Shown: positions 1-8,240, counted from the stretch's first letter. The stretch is DNA of 64,000 nucleotides from Gammaproteobacteria bacterium (GCA_016708925.1 JADJET010000009.1:1-64000), one strand, 5' to 3'. Notes: generated by a model from the letters alone, not told the origin. Program-made: numbers and translations.

Positions 1-240
1 GCCAAAGGCTCGTTCACCATCGCTGATCGCGTCAATGACGGCGTGAAAGCGAGCTACACGGTCAAGACGAACACTGGCAAGCAATACGCCTGCTACGTCA
101 CCGGCTCGGTGTCACAGCTCGGGCGCGCCGTGTCCGATGCGATCTGTTCCGAGGTCGGCACGGGCGGCAAGCCTGCGGCTGGTGCCGCTGCGGCCGGTAA
201 GTCGTGCAATGCGTTACTGAAGGCAACGGGCCAGTGCTGA
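1..240 (+). CDS. C-terminal part of an unidentified protein (runs off left edge)
   Basis: The reading frame is open from base 1 and ends in TGA at 238-240, so only the last 79 residues are visible. The peptide has mixed polar and aromatic residues, three or four cysteines (YACY, AICSE, KSCN, GQC at the very end) and an Ala/Gly-rich stretch. This would fit a small exported or cell-surface protein. I do not recognise the family. It converges on the DUF3742 gene, so it may be the terminal gene of a mobile-element operon. A GTG at 43 is an internal alternative start, but the upstream frame also looks coding. Confidence 0.45.
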   Translation, partial: AKGSFTIADRVNDGVKASYTVKTNTGKQYACYVTGSVSQLGRAVSDAICSEVGTGGKPAAGAAAAGKSCNALLKATGQC

Positions 241-601
241 GGCCAAGGTAATGCATCAGCCCTTCGAGCCTGTCATCCTTGTCGTACAAACCGACGCCTG
301 AATGGCCGCCCCTGAGTTCCGGCTGCTTCTCGTCATCCAAATCGGCGTTCCGTATGAGCCATGCCGCGGTTACTGCGAACACGAGCAGCAGGGCCAGCCA
401 GAACGCCGAGTACAACAGCACCATGACCACAGCGAGCTTCACGACCCAGAACAGCAGTCGTACCGCGCCGGCCGCAGGCCCTTCCCCGCCAGCCATTGGA
501 CGGCGGGCCTCTTCCACACGAAGCCGCCACGCGCGGCCGAGCCACCTGCCGGCGCGTTCTGCGGTTCGTTCTGCGGTTGTAGTACGTGCGGTCTTTTTCA
601 T
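98..601 (-). CDS. DUF3742 family protein of integrative conjugative elements
   Basis: The N-terminal 20 residues contain the AERAGRWLGRAWR motif. A hydrophobic double segment follows at about residues 49-83 (ending LLLVFAVTAAWLIR), then a GHSGVGLYDKDDR motif near residue 105. This layout is typical of DUF3742, a small membrane protein found almost only in ICEclc/PFGI-type elements. Family similarity stops near residue 113. The rest overlaps the opposite-strand gene and looks out of frame. Removing one G from the GGG at 259-261 would give a stop at 256, so the true gene probably ends there and no longer overlaps its neighbour. Its presence supports an ICE origin for the left third of the window. 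Confidence 0.7.
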   Translation of the reverse strand: MKKTARTTTAERTAERAGRWLGRAWRLRVEEARRPMAGGEGPAAGAVRLLFWVVKLAVVMVLLYSAFWLALLLVFAVTAAWLIRNADLDDEKQPELRGGHSGVGLYDKDDRLEGLMHYLGLSTGPLPSVTHCTTYRPQRHQPQACRPCRPRNRSHRTRRARAVTPSR

Positions 602-633
602 GGCGCTATCTCATGATGTCCTGACCGACGGAT

Positions 634-1254
634 TCAGGACTCCTCGGGCGGACCGGGATCGAGCTCCACGCCGATCCGGTATTTCTCGACGAAGCCTGGC
701 CACTCCACATGCTCGGGCAGATCGATGTCATCGACCACCTTGACCTTGCCCTGTGCCCGGTCGAACAAAGCGATGCTGGGAGCGGGATAGTTGTTGCGCG
801 ACGGATAGAGCATCCCGTCGAATAGCGGCATGCCATCGGCATCCACCATCGCATGCACCCGAGCGGAAACCTGCTGCGTATGCGTGTAATCACGACCGGC
901 CAATTGCTCCAGGGTCAAACCGAAGTAGCCGGCCATGACGCCTTCGGCTGTGAGGTCCGCCAACCGCAGAGCGTCCACCACGCCGACTGCGCGCACCAGT
1001 CGACTCCGGACTTCAGCCAACGCAATCGAGCGTTTGGCGTCCTGGTCCCACTGGTGCTTGTGAAACACCGACTCCATCAATGCCGTGGGCAGATCGCGGC
1101 CAAGATAGAGCACACCATAGTTCTTGGCCGGATCGTCATAACGGTTCGTGCCATCGCGGCCGTAGTACAGCGGCGCGCCACGGTAGGCAACCCGGCTCAC
1201 ATGCTGGAGCAACTCACGTGGGTCGATGCGCAGCGTGGGAAGCTCGATCCCCAT
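634..1254 (-). CDS. RES-domain toxin (NAD+ phosphorylase family)
   Basis: This 206-residue protein is a RES-domain toxin. Members of the family deplete NAD+ in the cytoplasm unless bound by their antitoxin. The RES signature is visible: VAYRGAP near residue 22, YDDPAKNYGVLYLG near 39-52 with the conserved Tyr, and ALMES near 58-62 with the conserved Glu. A serine lies in the C-terminal part (PAPSIALFD). The length is normal. The ATG at 1254 lies 12 bp after the stop of the upstream antitoxin gene, the usual antitoxin-first arrangement. The frame is intact, so the pair may be functional and could stabilise the element. Confidence 0.85.
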   Translation of the reverse strand: MGIELPTLRIDPRELLQHVSRVAYRGAPLYYGRDGTNRYDDPAKNYGVLYLGRDLPTALMESVFHKHQWDQDAKRSIALAEVRSRLVRAVGVVDALRLADLTAEGVMAGYFGLTLEQLAGRDYTHTQQVSARVHAMVDADGMPLFDGMLYPSRNNYPAPSIALFDRAQGKVKVVDDIDLPEHVEWPGFVEKYRIGVELDPGPPEES

Positions 1255-1266
1255 GCCAGCCTTCCG

Positions 1267-1893
1267 TCAGTGCACGCCGAGCACATTGAAGACCGCTTTC
1301 GCCACCGCATCCACCGAATCGGCAGTCACCGCCTCCACTGGCGAACGCCCGGCCAATCCTTCGAGCGGTTCGGACAGGGCGCGATACAGCGTCCAGGCAT
1401 CGACCTCGGGCGCAGCCTGTAGCACGATCTGGGTCAGCCGCTGTTTCACCGGATCGAACTGCCAGTCGGGCAGCCTTTGGCCACGCGGCCCCACGTTCAG
1501 CGCCAACAGCCGGCGCGCCTCAATGTCCTTGTAGATCTGCTGGCGCGATTTGTTCGCCAGCCGGGCAAAGTCGGGCAGGGGCAGGTTGTGCGGCTGGTCG
1601 AAAGCCTCCAGCACTGCAGCACGACCGCGCTGAATCTCGGTCTCGCGCGGCGCCCATCGCGTATCTGCACGCAGCGCCGCGGCCTTCCGGGCCAGGGTCT
1701 GCTCCACCGTCTCCACTTCGATTTCCATGGCCGACGGGAGATCGACCGACTCAAGGCGTTCCTGCACGAATGCCTCCAGTTCGGCTGCGAAGGCTTGGGC
1801 ATCCCGAACCTCGACGGTATCGGAGAAACGGCGCACTTCATCCACCGTCACCTTTGGCAGGTGGTCGGCGATGTATTCCAGGGTCTTGGGCAT
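1267..1893 (-). CDS. Xre/MbcA/ParS-like antitoxin partner of the RES toxin
   Basis: I chose the ATG at 1893 because a GGGAG Shine-Dalgarno sits just upstream; the frame could extend to 1926. The N-terminal half is charged and helical, with ERLESVDLPSAMEIEVETVE about a third of the way in. The middle holds a DNA-binding-like segment (FARLANKSRQQIYKDIE) followed by LLALNVGPRGQRLPDW. The C-terminus (VDAWTLYRALSEPLEGLAGR) resembles the toxin-binding domain of Xre/MbcA/ParS antitoxins. The C-terminal 120 residues are clearly paralogous to the extension of the integrase at 13491-14090. It should neutralise the RES toxin and autoregulate the operon. Confidence 0.8.
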   Translation of the reverse strand: MPKTLEYIADHLPKVTVDEVRRFSDTVEVRDAQAFAAELEAFVQERLESVDLPSAMEIEVETVEQTLARKAAALRADTRWAPRETEIQRGRAAVLEAFDQPHNLPLPDFARLANKSRQQIYKDIEARRLLALNVGPRGQRLPDWQFDPVKQRLTQIVLQAAPEVDAWTLYRALSEPLEGLAGRSPVEAVTADSVDAVAKAVFNVLGVH

Positions 1894-2128
1894 GGATAGC
1901 TCCCGTTGACAGACTGCGGACAGCATATTCTCTCTTGTCTCCTATGTAAACTATGACAACCAATGTTCCGGGCATCTCCAGATGTCGCGCTGCCGTAGGG
2001 CCGTGCCCAACCTGCTGCGGGAAAGGCATCGTAACCAAGGCACAGACTGCCTTCCGCCTTCAATGCGGCACGGGGCGGCACCCCTTTGTCCGTGGCCCAC
2101 GAATTGCCCGATACAAGGGCAGGGAAGG

Positions 2129-2878
2129 GCAGCCTGGCTGGAAGTGCTGGGGCAGGTCTGCCGGCGCTTCAACTGGGTGTGCCACGCCTGGTGCCAGATG
2201 AGCAACCATTACCACCTGCTGCTCGAAACCCCCGAGGCCAATCTGGCCACAGGCATGCGCCAACTCAACGGGGTCTACACTCAGCGTTTCAACCGCGCGC
2301 ACGGGCGGGTGGGGCACGTATTCCAGGGCCGCTACAAAGCCATCCTGGTGGAGCGCGACCGCTATTTGCTGGAACTGGCGCGCTACGTGGTGCTCAACCC
2401 GCTGCGCGCCAAGATGGTGAAACGACCAGACGCCTGGCCTTGGAGCAGCTACCTTGCCACCTGCGGCCAGAGCGCTGCTCCCGGCTGGCTGCAGACCGAC
2501 TGGATACTGGCGCAATTTGGCAAGCAGCGTGCGACCGCCATTCGCAAGTACATACAGTTCGCCCACGAACGCGCCCACCTGCCCAGCGTGTGGACGCGAT
2601 TGCAAGGCCAAATCTACCTGGGCTCGGAAGCCTTCGTGAAGACGATGCAGGCAAAGATCGAAAATGCACCCGCGCTGGACGAAATCCCGCGCGCGCAACG
2701 GCGGGCCGTGACTCAGCCCCTGACGGATTTTGAGAAGCGCTACGGGCGCAAGGAAGCGATGGCCCGCGCCTATCTCTCGGGTCAGCATACGATGGCTGCG
2801 ATAGCGCGACATTTTGGGGTGCACTACTCGACCGTGAGCCGAATGGTGAGGGCACATGAAGAGTCGATGACGGGCTGA
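2129..2878 (+). pseudogene. 5'-truncated REP-associated tyrosine transposase (RAYT, Y1/IS200-like)
   Basis: Similarity to RAYT proteins starts at AWLEVLGQVCRRFNWVCHAW. It then shows the metal-binding HUH motif in MSNHYHLL and the catalytic Tyr region ELARYVVLNPLRAKMV. The C-terminus carries a helix-turn-helix (IARHFGVHYSTVSRMVR). The N-terminal 45-50 residues expected in the family, including the YHV-type first strand, are absent. The frame continues upstream to an ATG at 1982, but that sequence does not resemble the family. I read it as a 5' truncation. RAYTs mobilise REP-type palindromes, and several REP-like repeats occur elsewhere in this window. Confidence 0.75.
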
Positions 2879-3152
2879 TATGTTATTGCAAGACTCTGTC
2901 TGTTAGCACCTCACGCCCAGCGGCCGCGCCGGCATCATCGTGCCCGAGGGCATCATCTTCCAGAGCCAGGGGGCCTACCGACAACTGCGCAAACTGCTGG
3001 TGGAGGAGTACCTGATCGCCGTCGTTTCGCTCCCGGCCGGCGTGTTCCAGCCCTATTCCGGCGTCAAGACCTCCATCCTCATCCTCGACAAGTCGCTGGC
3101 CCGGACCAGCGACCGCATCGCCTTTTTCAAGGTGCAGAACGACGGCCTCGGC

Positions 3153-3166
3153 GCCCAGCGCCCAGC
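3153..3166 (+). repeat. 7-bp tandem duplication causing a frameshift
   Basis: The heptamer GCCCAGC occurs twice in tandem (3153-3159 and 3160-3166). Removing one copy restores the HsdM reading frame exactly, so this is a plausible replication-slippage lesion that inactivated the gene. Confidence 0.8.
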
Positions 3167-3221
3167 GCCGCGCGATTGACAAGAACGACCTGCCCGCCGC
3201 TGCCGAAGCCCTGCAAGTCTT

Positions 3222-3325
3222 CCGTCATTCCCGCCCCCGATCGGAGTCGAGGGCGGGCGCAAACGGGAATCCAGGCGATACAGCCCTTCAGCCCCTCCGT
3301 CATTCCCGCGCAGGCGGGAATCCAG
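3222..3325 (+). repeat. REP/dRS3-like repeat cassette inside the hsdM remnant
   Basis: Two copies of a palindromic repeat starting CCGTCATTCCCGC and ending GGGAATCCAG lie at 3222-3274 and 3297-3325. The second is the compact form CATTCCCGCGCAGGCGGGAAT. The first has an enlarged loop. The cassette separates two stretches of hsdM coding sequence, so it appears to have inserted into the gene. Related forms beginning CCGTCATGCCCGCGG occur at 48638, 50490, 56737 and 56848. Confidence 0.75.
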
Positions 3326-3435
3326 TGGATTTCGATCCCAGCCAATACCCCGATTTGCTGGTGGTGGAGAAGTCCCGCATCGCCGCCAACGGCGACTACA
3401 ACCTGGGCGGGGAGCGGTATCGGGAAGGGGCTCGA

Positions 3436-3589
3436 CCAACCGTCCGCCGGTTGGATGCCGCCAGCGTTTCGCCGCTGGATGACGACCGAGGGTTCCGTCT
3501 CTGGAGACGGTCAAAGGGGCGCCGCCGCCTTGTGCAATCCCGGCCCGCCCGCCCACCCCGTCGGACTCAGAGAGGAATAAATTCCTCTC
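3436..3589. other. Run of four unlike hairpins in non-coding DNA
   Basis: Four separate inverted repeats follow each other. CCAACC/GGTTGG lies at 3436-3454, CCAGCG/CGCTGG at 3461-3478, CCGTCTC/GAGACGG with a 2-nt loop at 3495-3510, and GAGAGGAAT/ATTCCTCTC with a 2-nt loop at 3570-3589. None is followed by a clear T-tract. They sit between the hsdM remnant and the RHH gene, where I see no convincing coding sequence. They could be a structured RNA, a recombination or replication feature, or a chance cluster in GC-rich DNA. Confidence 0.5.
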
Positions 3590-3661
3590 GCCTTGGTGCA
3601 GGTTGGTGCGTTTTGCTGCACACTTATGCCTCACCCATTTCTCCCGAACTCACTGCTGTCT

Positions 3662-3853
3662 ATGGCCCATTCGAAACCGCCCAAGCGTTTCACGATCTCC
3701 CTCGATGCCGGGGACTATGAAGCCCTGCGCAAACTCGCCGAGGCGCAGCGTCCGCCGCTGCCTCTTCAGTACGTTGTGCGCTTGGCCGTCCGGCGCTTTC
3801 TCGACCAGCCGGAAGCCACGCTGCTTCGGCCCGCCGGAGACGAATCCCGGTGA
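3662..3853 (+). CDS. Small ribbon-helix-helix (CopG-like) protein
   Basis: This gene encodes about 63 residues from the ATG at 3662. The opening KRFTISLDAGDYEALRKLAE has the alternating strand and amphipathic helix of RHH DNA-binding proteins, and a second helix follows (QYVVRLAVRRFLDQ). RHH proteins are dimeric repressors, often antitoxins or nickase accessory factors. The start is uncertain, since in-frame starts exist upstream and no strong Shine-Dalgarno is seen. Its end overlaps the GTG of the methylase gene by 4 bp (GTGA), suggesting coupled translation and possibly control of that gene. Confidence 0.6.
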   Translation: MAHSKPPKRFTISLDAGDYEALRKLAEAQRPPLPLQYVVRLAVRRFLDQPEATLLRPAGDESR

Positions 3854-4488
3854 AGCGCGCAGCAGGTGCAGCAATCAGAAAGGACCGTTCAGCCAGCTCG
3901 TCCCGCTGGGAAGCCCTCGCGGCTGTTCCGACGCCGCAACCCCCGTTCGCCGATCAGGCCGGCGGACCCATCGTTTGCCTCGAACCCAAGCCAGGTCCCC
4001 GCGCTATAGAAGATGATTCATTCCCGTTCGAAGCTCTGAGCGACATCGCCGAGATCGAGAGCTGGCGCAAAGAGATCAACCGCCCGACCACCCATATCCA
4101 TAAATGGTGGGCGCAGCGTCTGGGAACCGTGTTTCGGGCGCTGACCATCGGCACATTCGCCCCTTCGGGTGCGAACGTACTTGATCTGTTCTACAAGCCC
4201 ATCCGCATTCCCGGTGGGACGGTCTTCGATCCGTTCATGGGTAGCGGCACGACACTCGCCGAGACGGTGAAGCTCGGTGCTCGTGCGATTGGCCGCGACA
4301 TCAACCCGGTCGCCCACTTCCTCGTGAAGTGCGCACTCTCGGTCCATGACCGCAAGGCGATCCTCGAAACCTACCGCGCCATCGAGCGCGATGTGGCGGG
4401 CGATCCGGCGGACGCGGTGACGCTGCGCGCCCGCAGGCGCGTGCTGGCCGAATTGAATGCAGCGGAATCGGCGGACGACGACGAGTAG
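3850..4488 (+). CDS. Truncated DNA methylase (DUF1156-like, N-terminal part)
   Basis: The protein starts at a GTG overlapping the RHH stop and has 212 residues. After a low-complexity leader it shows EINRPTTHIHKWWAQRLG, a segment typical of DUF1156-type DNA methylases. The SAM-binding motif TVFDPFMGSGTTLAE then follows, and GRDINPVAHFLVKCAL. Family members are several hundred residues longer and carry a catalytic NPPY/DPPY motif, which is absent here. The last residues (ESADDDE) look like a chance tail. It is therefore probably a remnant, or at most a SAM-binding fragment. It lies 156 bp upstream of the two-gene operon and may once have supplied self-protection to it. Confidence 0.65.
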   Translation: MKRAAGAAIRKDRSASSSRWEALAAVPTPQPPFADQAGGPIVCLEPKPGPRAIEDDSFPFEALSDIAEIESWRKEINRPTTHIHKWWAQRLGTVFRALTIGTFAPSGANVLDLFYKPIRIPGGTVFDPFMGSGTTLAETVKLGARAIGRDINPVAHFLVKCALSVHDRKAILETYRAIERDVAGDPADAVTLRARRRVLAELNAAESADDDE

Positions 4489-4644
4489 CCAAACATCCGT
4501 TTGCTCACGCAATGGGTGAAAGAACGCTCTTGTCAGACAATCGTGCGTTTTCTATGACTATAGGTCAGGTGCAAAGCAGATGCCGAGCAGAACGGCAGAG
4601 TCCTGCTATTGGACGTAGAGGTACTTGTTGGGATAACAGAGAAA

Positions 4645-6393
4645 ATGGCTGACGAAGCGAATCGCACGCAAATCCTAATCTCCGCTTCCAAGAGCGGAGA
4701 CTTTCTTAGCGCTGTCTACAGGAGCTATCTCGCTGAACTGGATGAACGCGAGGATTTTCCGCTAGAGATTGCAGCCCTCCACAATGATGGTCATGTCAAC
4801 GTAGTCGCTGAATTCGCAAAGCTCGACAAGACGCAAGAAGGCAGTCGGGGACTTTTTATGACGCGCCATGTCTTAGAGAAGGCACTGCCGTACATCAACG
4901 CTCCTATGAGAGATGTCATGCACTGCGTTTTGCATCTCAACAAAGCGGCGGGCTACGATATGGCTGCCGGAACAATATTTAATAGCTACACAGCCCATTG
5001 CGAGAATGACCCGGCCCGCCATTTGGAAGCGATGAAGCTAATCGAGAGCGAACCTGAGCAATTTGCGGATATCCTCCCGGCAACGGTTGTAGCGGGATCG
5101 CGAATAGATCATTCGTATTACTTGGCGGAACTACTTCGTCTTAGTCAGCATCCGGCAAAGGTTTTGCGCCAACGCGCAGTCCTCTCGCTCTCGCGCATAC
5201 AGTGGCCTAAGGGAGCAAGCGTACCGGAAGAAGCACTTGCAGGTCTTGAGAAGTCAGCCAGCGAGAATGATGACGAAATCCTGGCGAGCGTCGTCAGGTC
5301 AGCGTTCACGCTCTATCAACAGGATAGGAAAACGGAAGCGTTGGCGATCGCGTTAATTGATAGCGCGCTCTCCAAGGGGGACGAGTACGCGCTTCACGCC
5401 AGTTCGACGATTCTTGGATTTGAGACCAAAGAGATTCCAGCGCGCCTCTTGGACGTGATCCTTGGACACCTCAAGCGCGTCAAGCCTACAAACAAGGGTA
5501 CGCTCGACAATATCGACTTCGGGATCGCAAGCCTTCTGAAAGAATCTAAGGCAGAGACAGCGCTCCGCTTTTTGGAAGAATTCCTGCTCCAACACGCGGG
5601 CACATTGACGATCAAGATCTTTGATAGCGTAGCGAGAGAGATACTGACGAACAGGACCTTGCTAAGCAAGATTACGACCCGCTGGTTCTTGAATGGCGCG
5701 CGCGTGCTTTGCGAGAGCGTGCACGACATTGGCGGACGAAGTCATGGCGGAATCTTGCTGATTGATGTGGACGCGGCGGAGTTGACGACGAAAGACTTCA
5801 CGCACATGGTGTTCCTGGCACGGAAGGCCATCGGGTACTTCTTTCTAGAGCCGGTGACTGCCGCAAGCATCCTGATCTCCCTGATGCGGATGTCACCTGA
5901 TGACAAAACTCTAGAGCAGCTTGGCCAGTTGCTGTTCAATCCTCTGCTGGTGAATTACACAGGCAGCGCGCAGGAGTATGTCGAGGCGCAGGCACCGCAG
6001 GAAACCGGGAAAGTGAAGGAAACACTCGACAAGGCGCTGGCTGCTATCGCAGCGTACCTTGAAACATTGAGAGGTGTTCCTGCCTTGGCCGCATTGCATC
6101 CCGGCCAGGCGCACAGGGAATCCTATCGCCGCTACATGTCGGAATCGTCAGCGGCCTCGATGAAGGAAGCGGAGAAACACTCCGTATTTCTAAACCTCGT
6201 TTCGAGGAGCACGTTGCTTTATGGCCGGAAATCCATCAACTACATTCGTAGCGGCGAAGGTCCGCCGCGCCGAATGGAGATACCCCTGACAAGCCATAGC
6301 ATACAAATGGAGATTCCAAGGATGGAGAATCTTGACGAGCATGGCCTGAACTACATGTTGCGTGTCTTTCGTGCGGAGCGCTTCCGCACATGA
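4645..6393 (+). CDS. Large alpha-helical (HEAT-like solenoid) protein, first gene of a two-gene operon
   Basis: I do not recognise a named family. From the ATG at 4645 (a TTG at 4609 is an alternative) the product has about 582 residues and is helical almost throughout. Between about residues 150 and 330 paired amphipathic helices recur (LAELLRLSQHPAKVLRQRAV, LARALSLSRIQ-like turns, EILASVVRSAFTLYQ), like HEAT/ARM repeats. A lone TRWFLNGARVLCESVHDIGG segment follows, and the C-terminus is mixed alpha/beta. No signal peptide, membrane segment or ATPase motif is visible. The stop overlaps the next ATG (ATGA), so the two products are probably made in fixed ratio and act together. Codon use is more AT-rich than in the flanks, implying transfer. 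Confidence 0.75.
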   Translation: MADEANRTQILISASKSGDFLSAVYRSYLAELDEREDFPLEIAALHNDGHVNVVAEFAKLDKTQEGSRGLFMTRHVLEKALPYINAPMRDVMHCVLHLNKAAGYDMAAGTIFNSYTAHCENDPARHLEAMKLIESEPEQFADILPATVVAGSRIDHSYYLAELLRLSQHPAKVLRQRAVLSLSRIQWPKGASVPEEALAGLEKSASENDDEILASVVRSAFTLYQQDRKTEALAIALIDSALSKGDEYALHASSTILGFETKEIPARLLDVILGHLKRVKPTNKGTLDNIDFGIASLLKESKAETALRFLEEFLLQHAGTLTIKIFDSVAREILTNRTLLSKITTRWFLNGARVLCESVHDIGGRSHGGILLIDVDAAELTTKDFTHMVFLARKAIGYFFLEPVTAASILISLMRMSPDDKTLEQLGQLLFNPLLVNYTGSAQEYVEAQAPQETGKVKETLDKALAAIAAYLETLRGVPALAALHPGQAHRESYRRYMSESSAASMKEAEKHSVFLNLVSRSTLLYGRKSINYIRSGEGPPRRMEIPLTSHSIQMEIPRMENLDEHGLNYMLRVFRAERFRT

Positions 6394-8144
6394 AACTCAT
6401 CATCAAGGAATATCTATCTGCTCTAAAAGAGCGCGGCGAACTCGATGCGGTCCTTCCCGACCTTCTCAGCCAGCTTGGGCTTAATGTGTACTCCCGGCCT
6501 GCGCGGGGGACGCGGCAGGACGGTGTTGACGTAGGGGCGGTCGGAAGTCTGGATGGAGGCCCGGAGAAGGTTTATCTTTTCTCAATCAAACCAGGCCACC
6601 TTACACGCAGGGATTGGGACGGCGACTCCGAGCAGTCGCTGCGTCCGTCGCTGAATGAGATTATAGATTCCTATATCCCGACCCGGCTGCCTGCCGAGCA
6701 CCGTGACAAGGATATTGTTATTTGCATTGCGATTGGTGGGGACGTTCAGGAGCCGGTTCGCTCGCTCGTTACAGGCTTCATGGGGCAGAACACAAAGGAC
6801 AACATCACGTTTGAGGAGTGGAACGGCGACAAGATCGCTGCATGCATTCAATCCAGCTTTTTACGCGAGGATTTGCTTCCCGATCATGCGCGCTCCCATC
6901 TTCGCAAATCCCTCGCGATGCTTGATGAGCCGGATGTGTCGTTCCGCCATTTCGCGCAGCTTATCCGGCTGCTCTCTGCGGTTGATGAGCTAAACGATTC
7001 ACAGCGTGTCACCGCCATGAGGCAGATGAGCATTTGCCTCTGGATTCTATATGGCTGGTCGCGCGAGGCAGAAAACATCGAAGCGGCATACCGCGCAAGC
7101 GAGCTTACGCTTCTTCATGCGTGGAGCATCGCTAAGCGTCATGCAGGCAAGGACAACAAGACAACAAGAGCAATGCAGACCGCTCTCACATCAGTCTTCA
7201 CGGCATACCACCAGATTGTCAGCGAATTTCTCCGCATTAATGTCCTCCCTTATGCGGACAAACTGCACGCCGTGTCATCCGCCGTGTGGGGATCAAGCAG
7301 CCTAGATGTGAACCTAAAGCTCTTTGATCTGCTTGGGCGGCTTGGAATCGACGCACTCTGGGCGTCGTGGGGTGTGCAGCGGTGCTCCGATGACGAAGCC
7401 GCTGCGAGGCAAGATATGCTTGGGGAGGCTCAAAGAAACGTAGAAGCGATCAAAGCGCTTATCAAAAACAACCCGGCACTGTTGTTGCCGTTGAAAGATG
7501 AACAGGGAATTGATATTTCGATAGCTCTCTCGGCTCTCGTCATGGACGGCGGCAACCGAGAGTTCATTCTGAGTTGGCTTGGTGAGATGCTCGCTCGGGC
7601 GAAGTTTGCTTACGAAGCACATGCGAAGTATCCAAGCGTCTTGCACTCCTACACGGAGCTTCTTGAGCATCCGCAATCACGCGATGACGACTACCGCAAG
7701 AATGCGACGAGCGGGAGCATCCTCTATCCTGTCATCGCGCTTTGGGCCGCACTCCTGCAAGATGAACAGCTTTACGGTGAAGTCGTCCAGGTGCAGGAGC
7801 TGATGCCGCACTGCACCTACCAGTTATGGTATCCAGACGAGGGCTCCGAGGATCACCTTTACAAGAACAGCGATTCTCACGGGGCGGTTCTAGCCAACCT
7901 CGCTCTCAATACCTCACTGCAGGATTTTCTAGCGCAGGTGTTTGGTGAGTGTAAGGAAACCAAGAATTTCGAGGAACTTTCAGCGGTCAAGTATGGTTGG
8001 TGGCCATTGATCATCGTCGCGTGCCGCCACTACCGTCTTCCGCTGCCGCTGCATTTGTTAAGCGGATTGCGTCATCAAGATGAGACGGATGCCGGTGATG
8101 CCACCGCAGCCGCAGATAGTCTGAGTGCGGCCGGTAAAAAATAG
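6390..8144 (+). CDS. PD-(D/E)xK-like nuclease fused to a helical C-terminal region, second gene of the operon
   Basis: The product has 584 residues. The N-terminal 160 read like an Mrr-type restriction fold. A leading helix (ELDAVLPDLLSQLG) is followed by a strand-loop with RGTRQDGVDVGA (Asp44, Asp47 and a nearby Gln43). Next comes a strand YLFSIKPGHL with Lys67 in place of the usual QxK, then DIVICIAIGGD. A closing EEWNGDKIAACI resembles the WDxxxL turn of such nucleases. The rest is long and helical, including LNDSQRVTAMRQMSICLWIL. No methylase or helicase motif is present. Together with the solenoid gene it suggests a sensor-effector pair, probably antiphage. The nuclease call is by motif and fold pattern only. 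Confidence 0.7.
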   Translation: MKLIIKEYLSALKERGELDAVLPDLLSQLGLNVYSRPARGTRQDGVDVGAVGSLDGGPEKVYLFSIKPGHLTRRDWDGDSEQSLRPSLNEIIDSYIPTRLPAEHRDKDIVICIAIGGDVQEPVRSLVTGFMGQNTKDNITFEEWNGDKIAACIQSSFLREDLLPDHARSHLRKSLAMLDEPDVSFRHFAQLIRLLSAVDELNDSQRVTAMRQMSICLWILYGWSREAENIEAAYRASELTLLHAWSIAKRHAGKDNKTTRAMQTALTSVFTAYHQIVSEFLRINVLPYADKLHAVSSAVWGSSSLDVNLKLFDLLGRLGIDALWASWGVQRCSDDEAAARQDMLGEAQRNVEAIKALIKNNPALLLPLKDEQGIDISIALSALVMDGGNREFILSWLGEMLARAKFAYEAHAKYPSVLHSYTELLEHPQSRDDDYRKNATSGSILYPVIALWAALLQDEQLYGEVVQVQELMPHCTYQLWYPDEGSEDHLYKNSDSHGAVLANLALNTSLQDFLAQVFGECKETKNFEELSAVKYGWWPLIIVACRHYRLPLPLHLLSGLRHQDETDAGDATAAADSLSAAGKK

Positions 8145-8240
8145 GTTCTGCGCAGGAATGTTCCGTTGAAGGCTGTCCGAATATTTGTGCCGTTGGCTGC
8201 ATGACTCAGGTGACAATTACCTTGAGGTGCGCCGGTTGTG

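Larger units (their letters stand above)
2907..3430 (+). pseudogene. hsdM remnant (type I restriction-modification N6-adenine methylase, C-terminal piece)
   Basis: The translation contains RAGIIVPEGIIFQ, LLVEEYLIAVVSLPAGVFQP and GVKTSILILDK, all typical of the HsdM methylase core after the NPPF motif. A tandem 7-bp duplication at 3153-3166 shifts the frame. Undoing it restores AQRRAIDKNDLPAAAEALQVF. A repeat cassette then interrupts the gene at 3222-3325. After it the hallmark HsdM tail resumes (VVEKSRIAANGDYNLGGERY) before ending. The catalytic NPPY/F motif and the start are missing, so the gene is dead. No hsdR or hsdS is seen nearby. Confidence 0.8.

Noticed and set aside
3222..3325. CRISPR-like array
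   Set aside because: Only two unequal palindromes with a short spacer and no cas genes.
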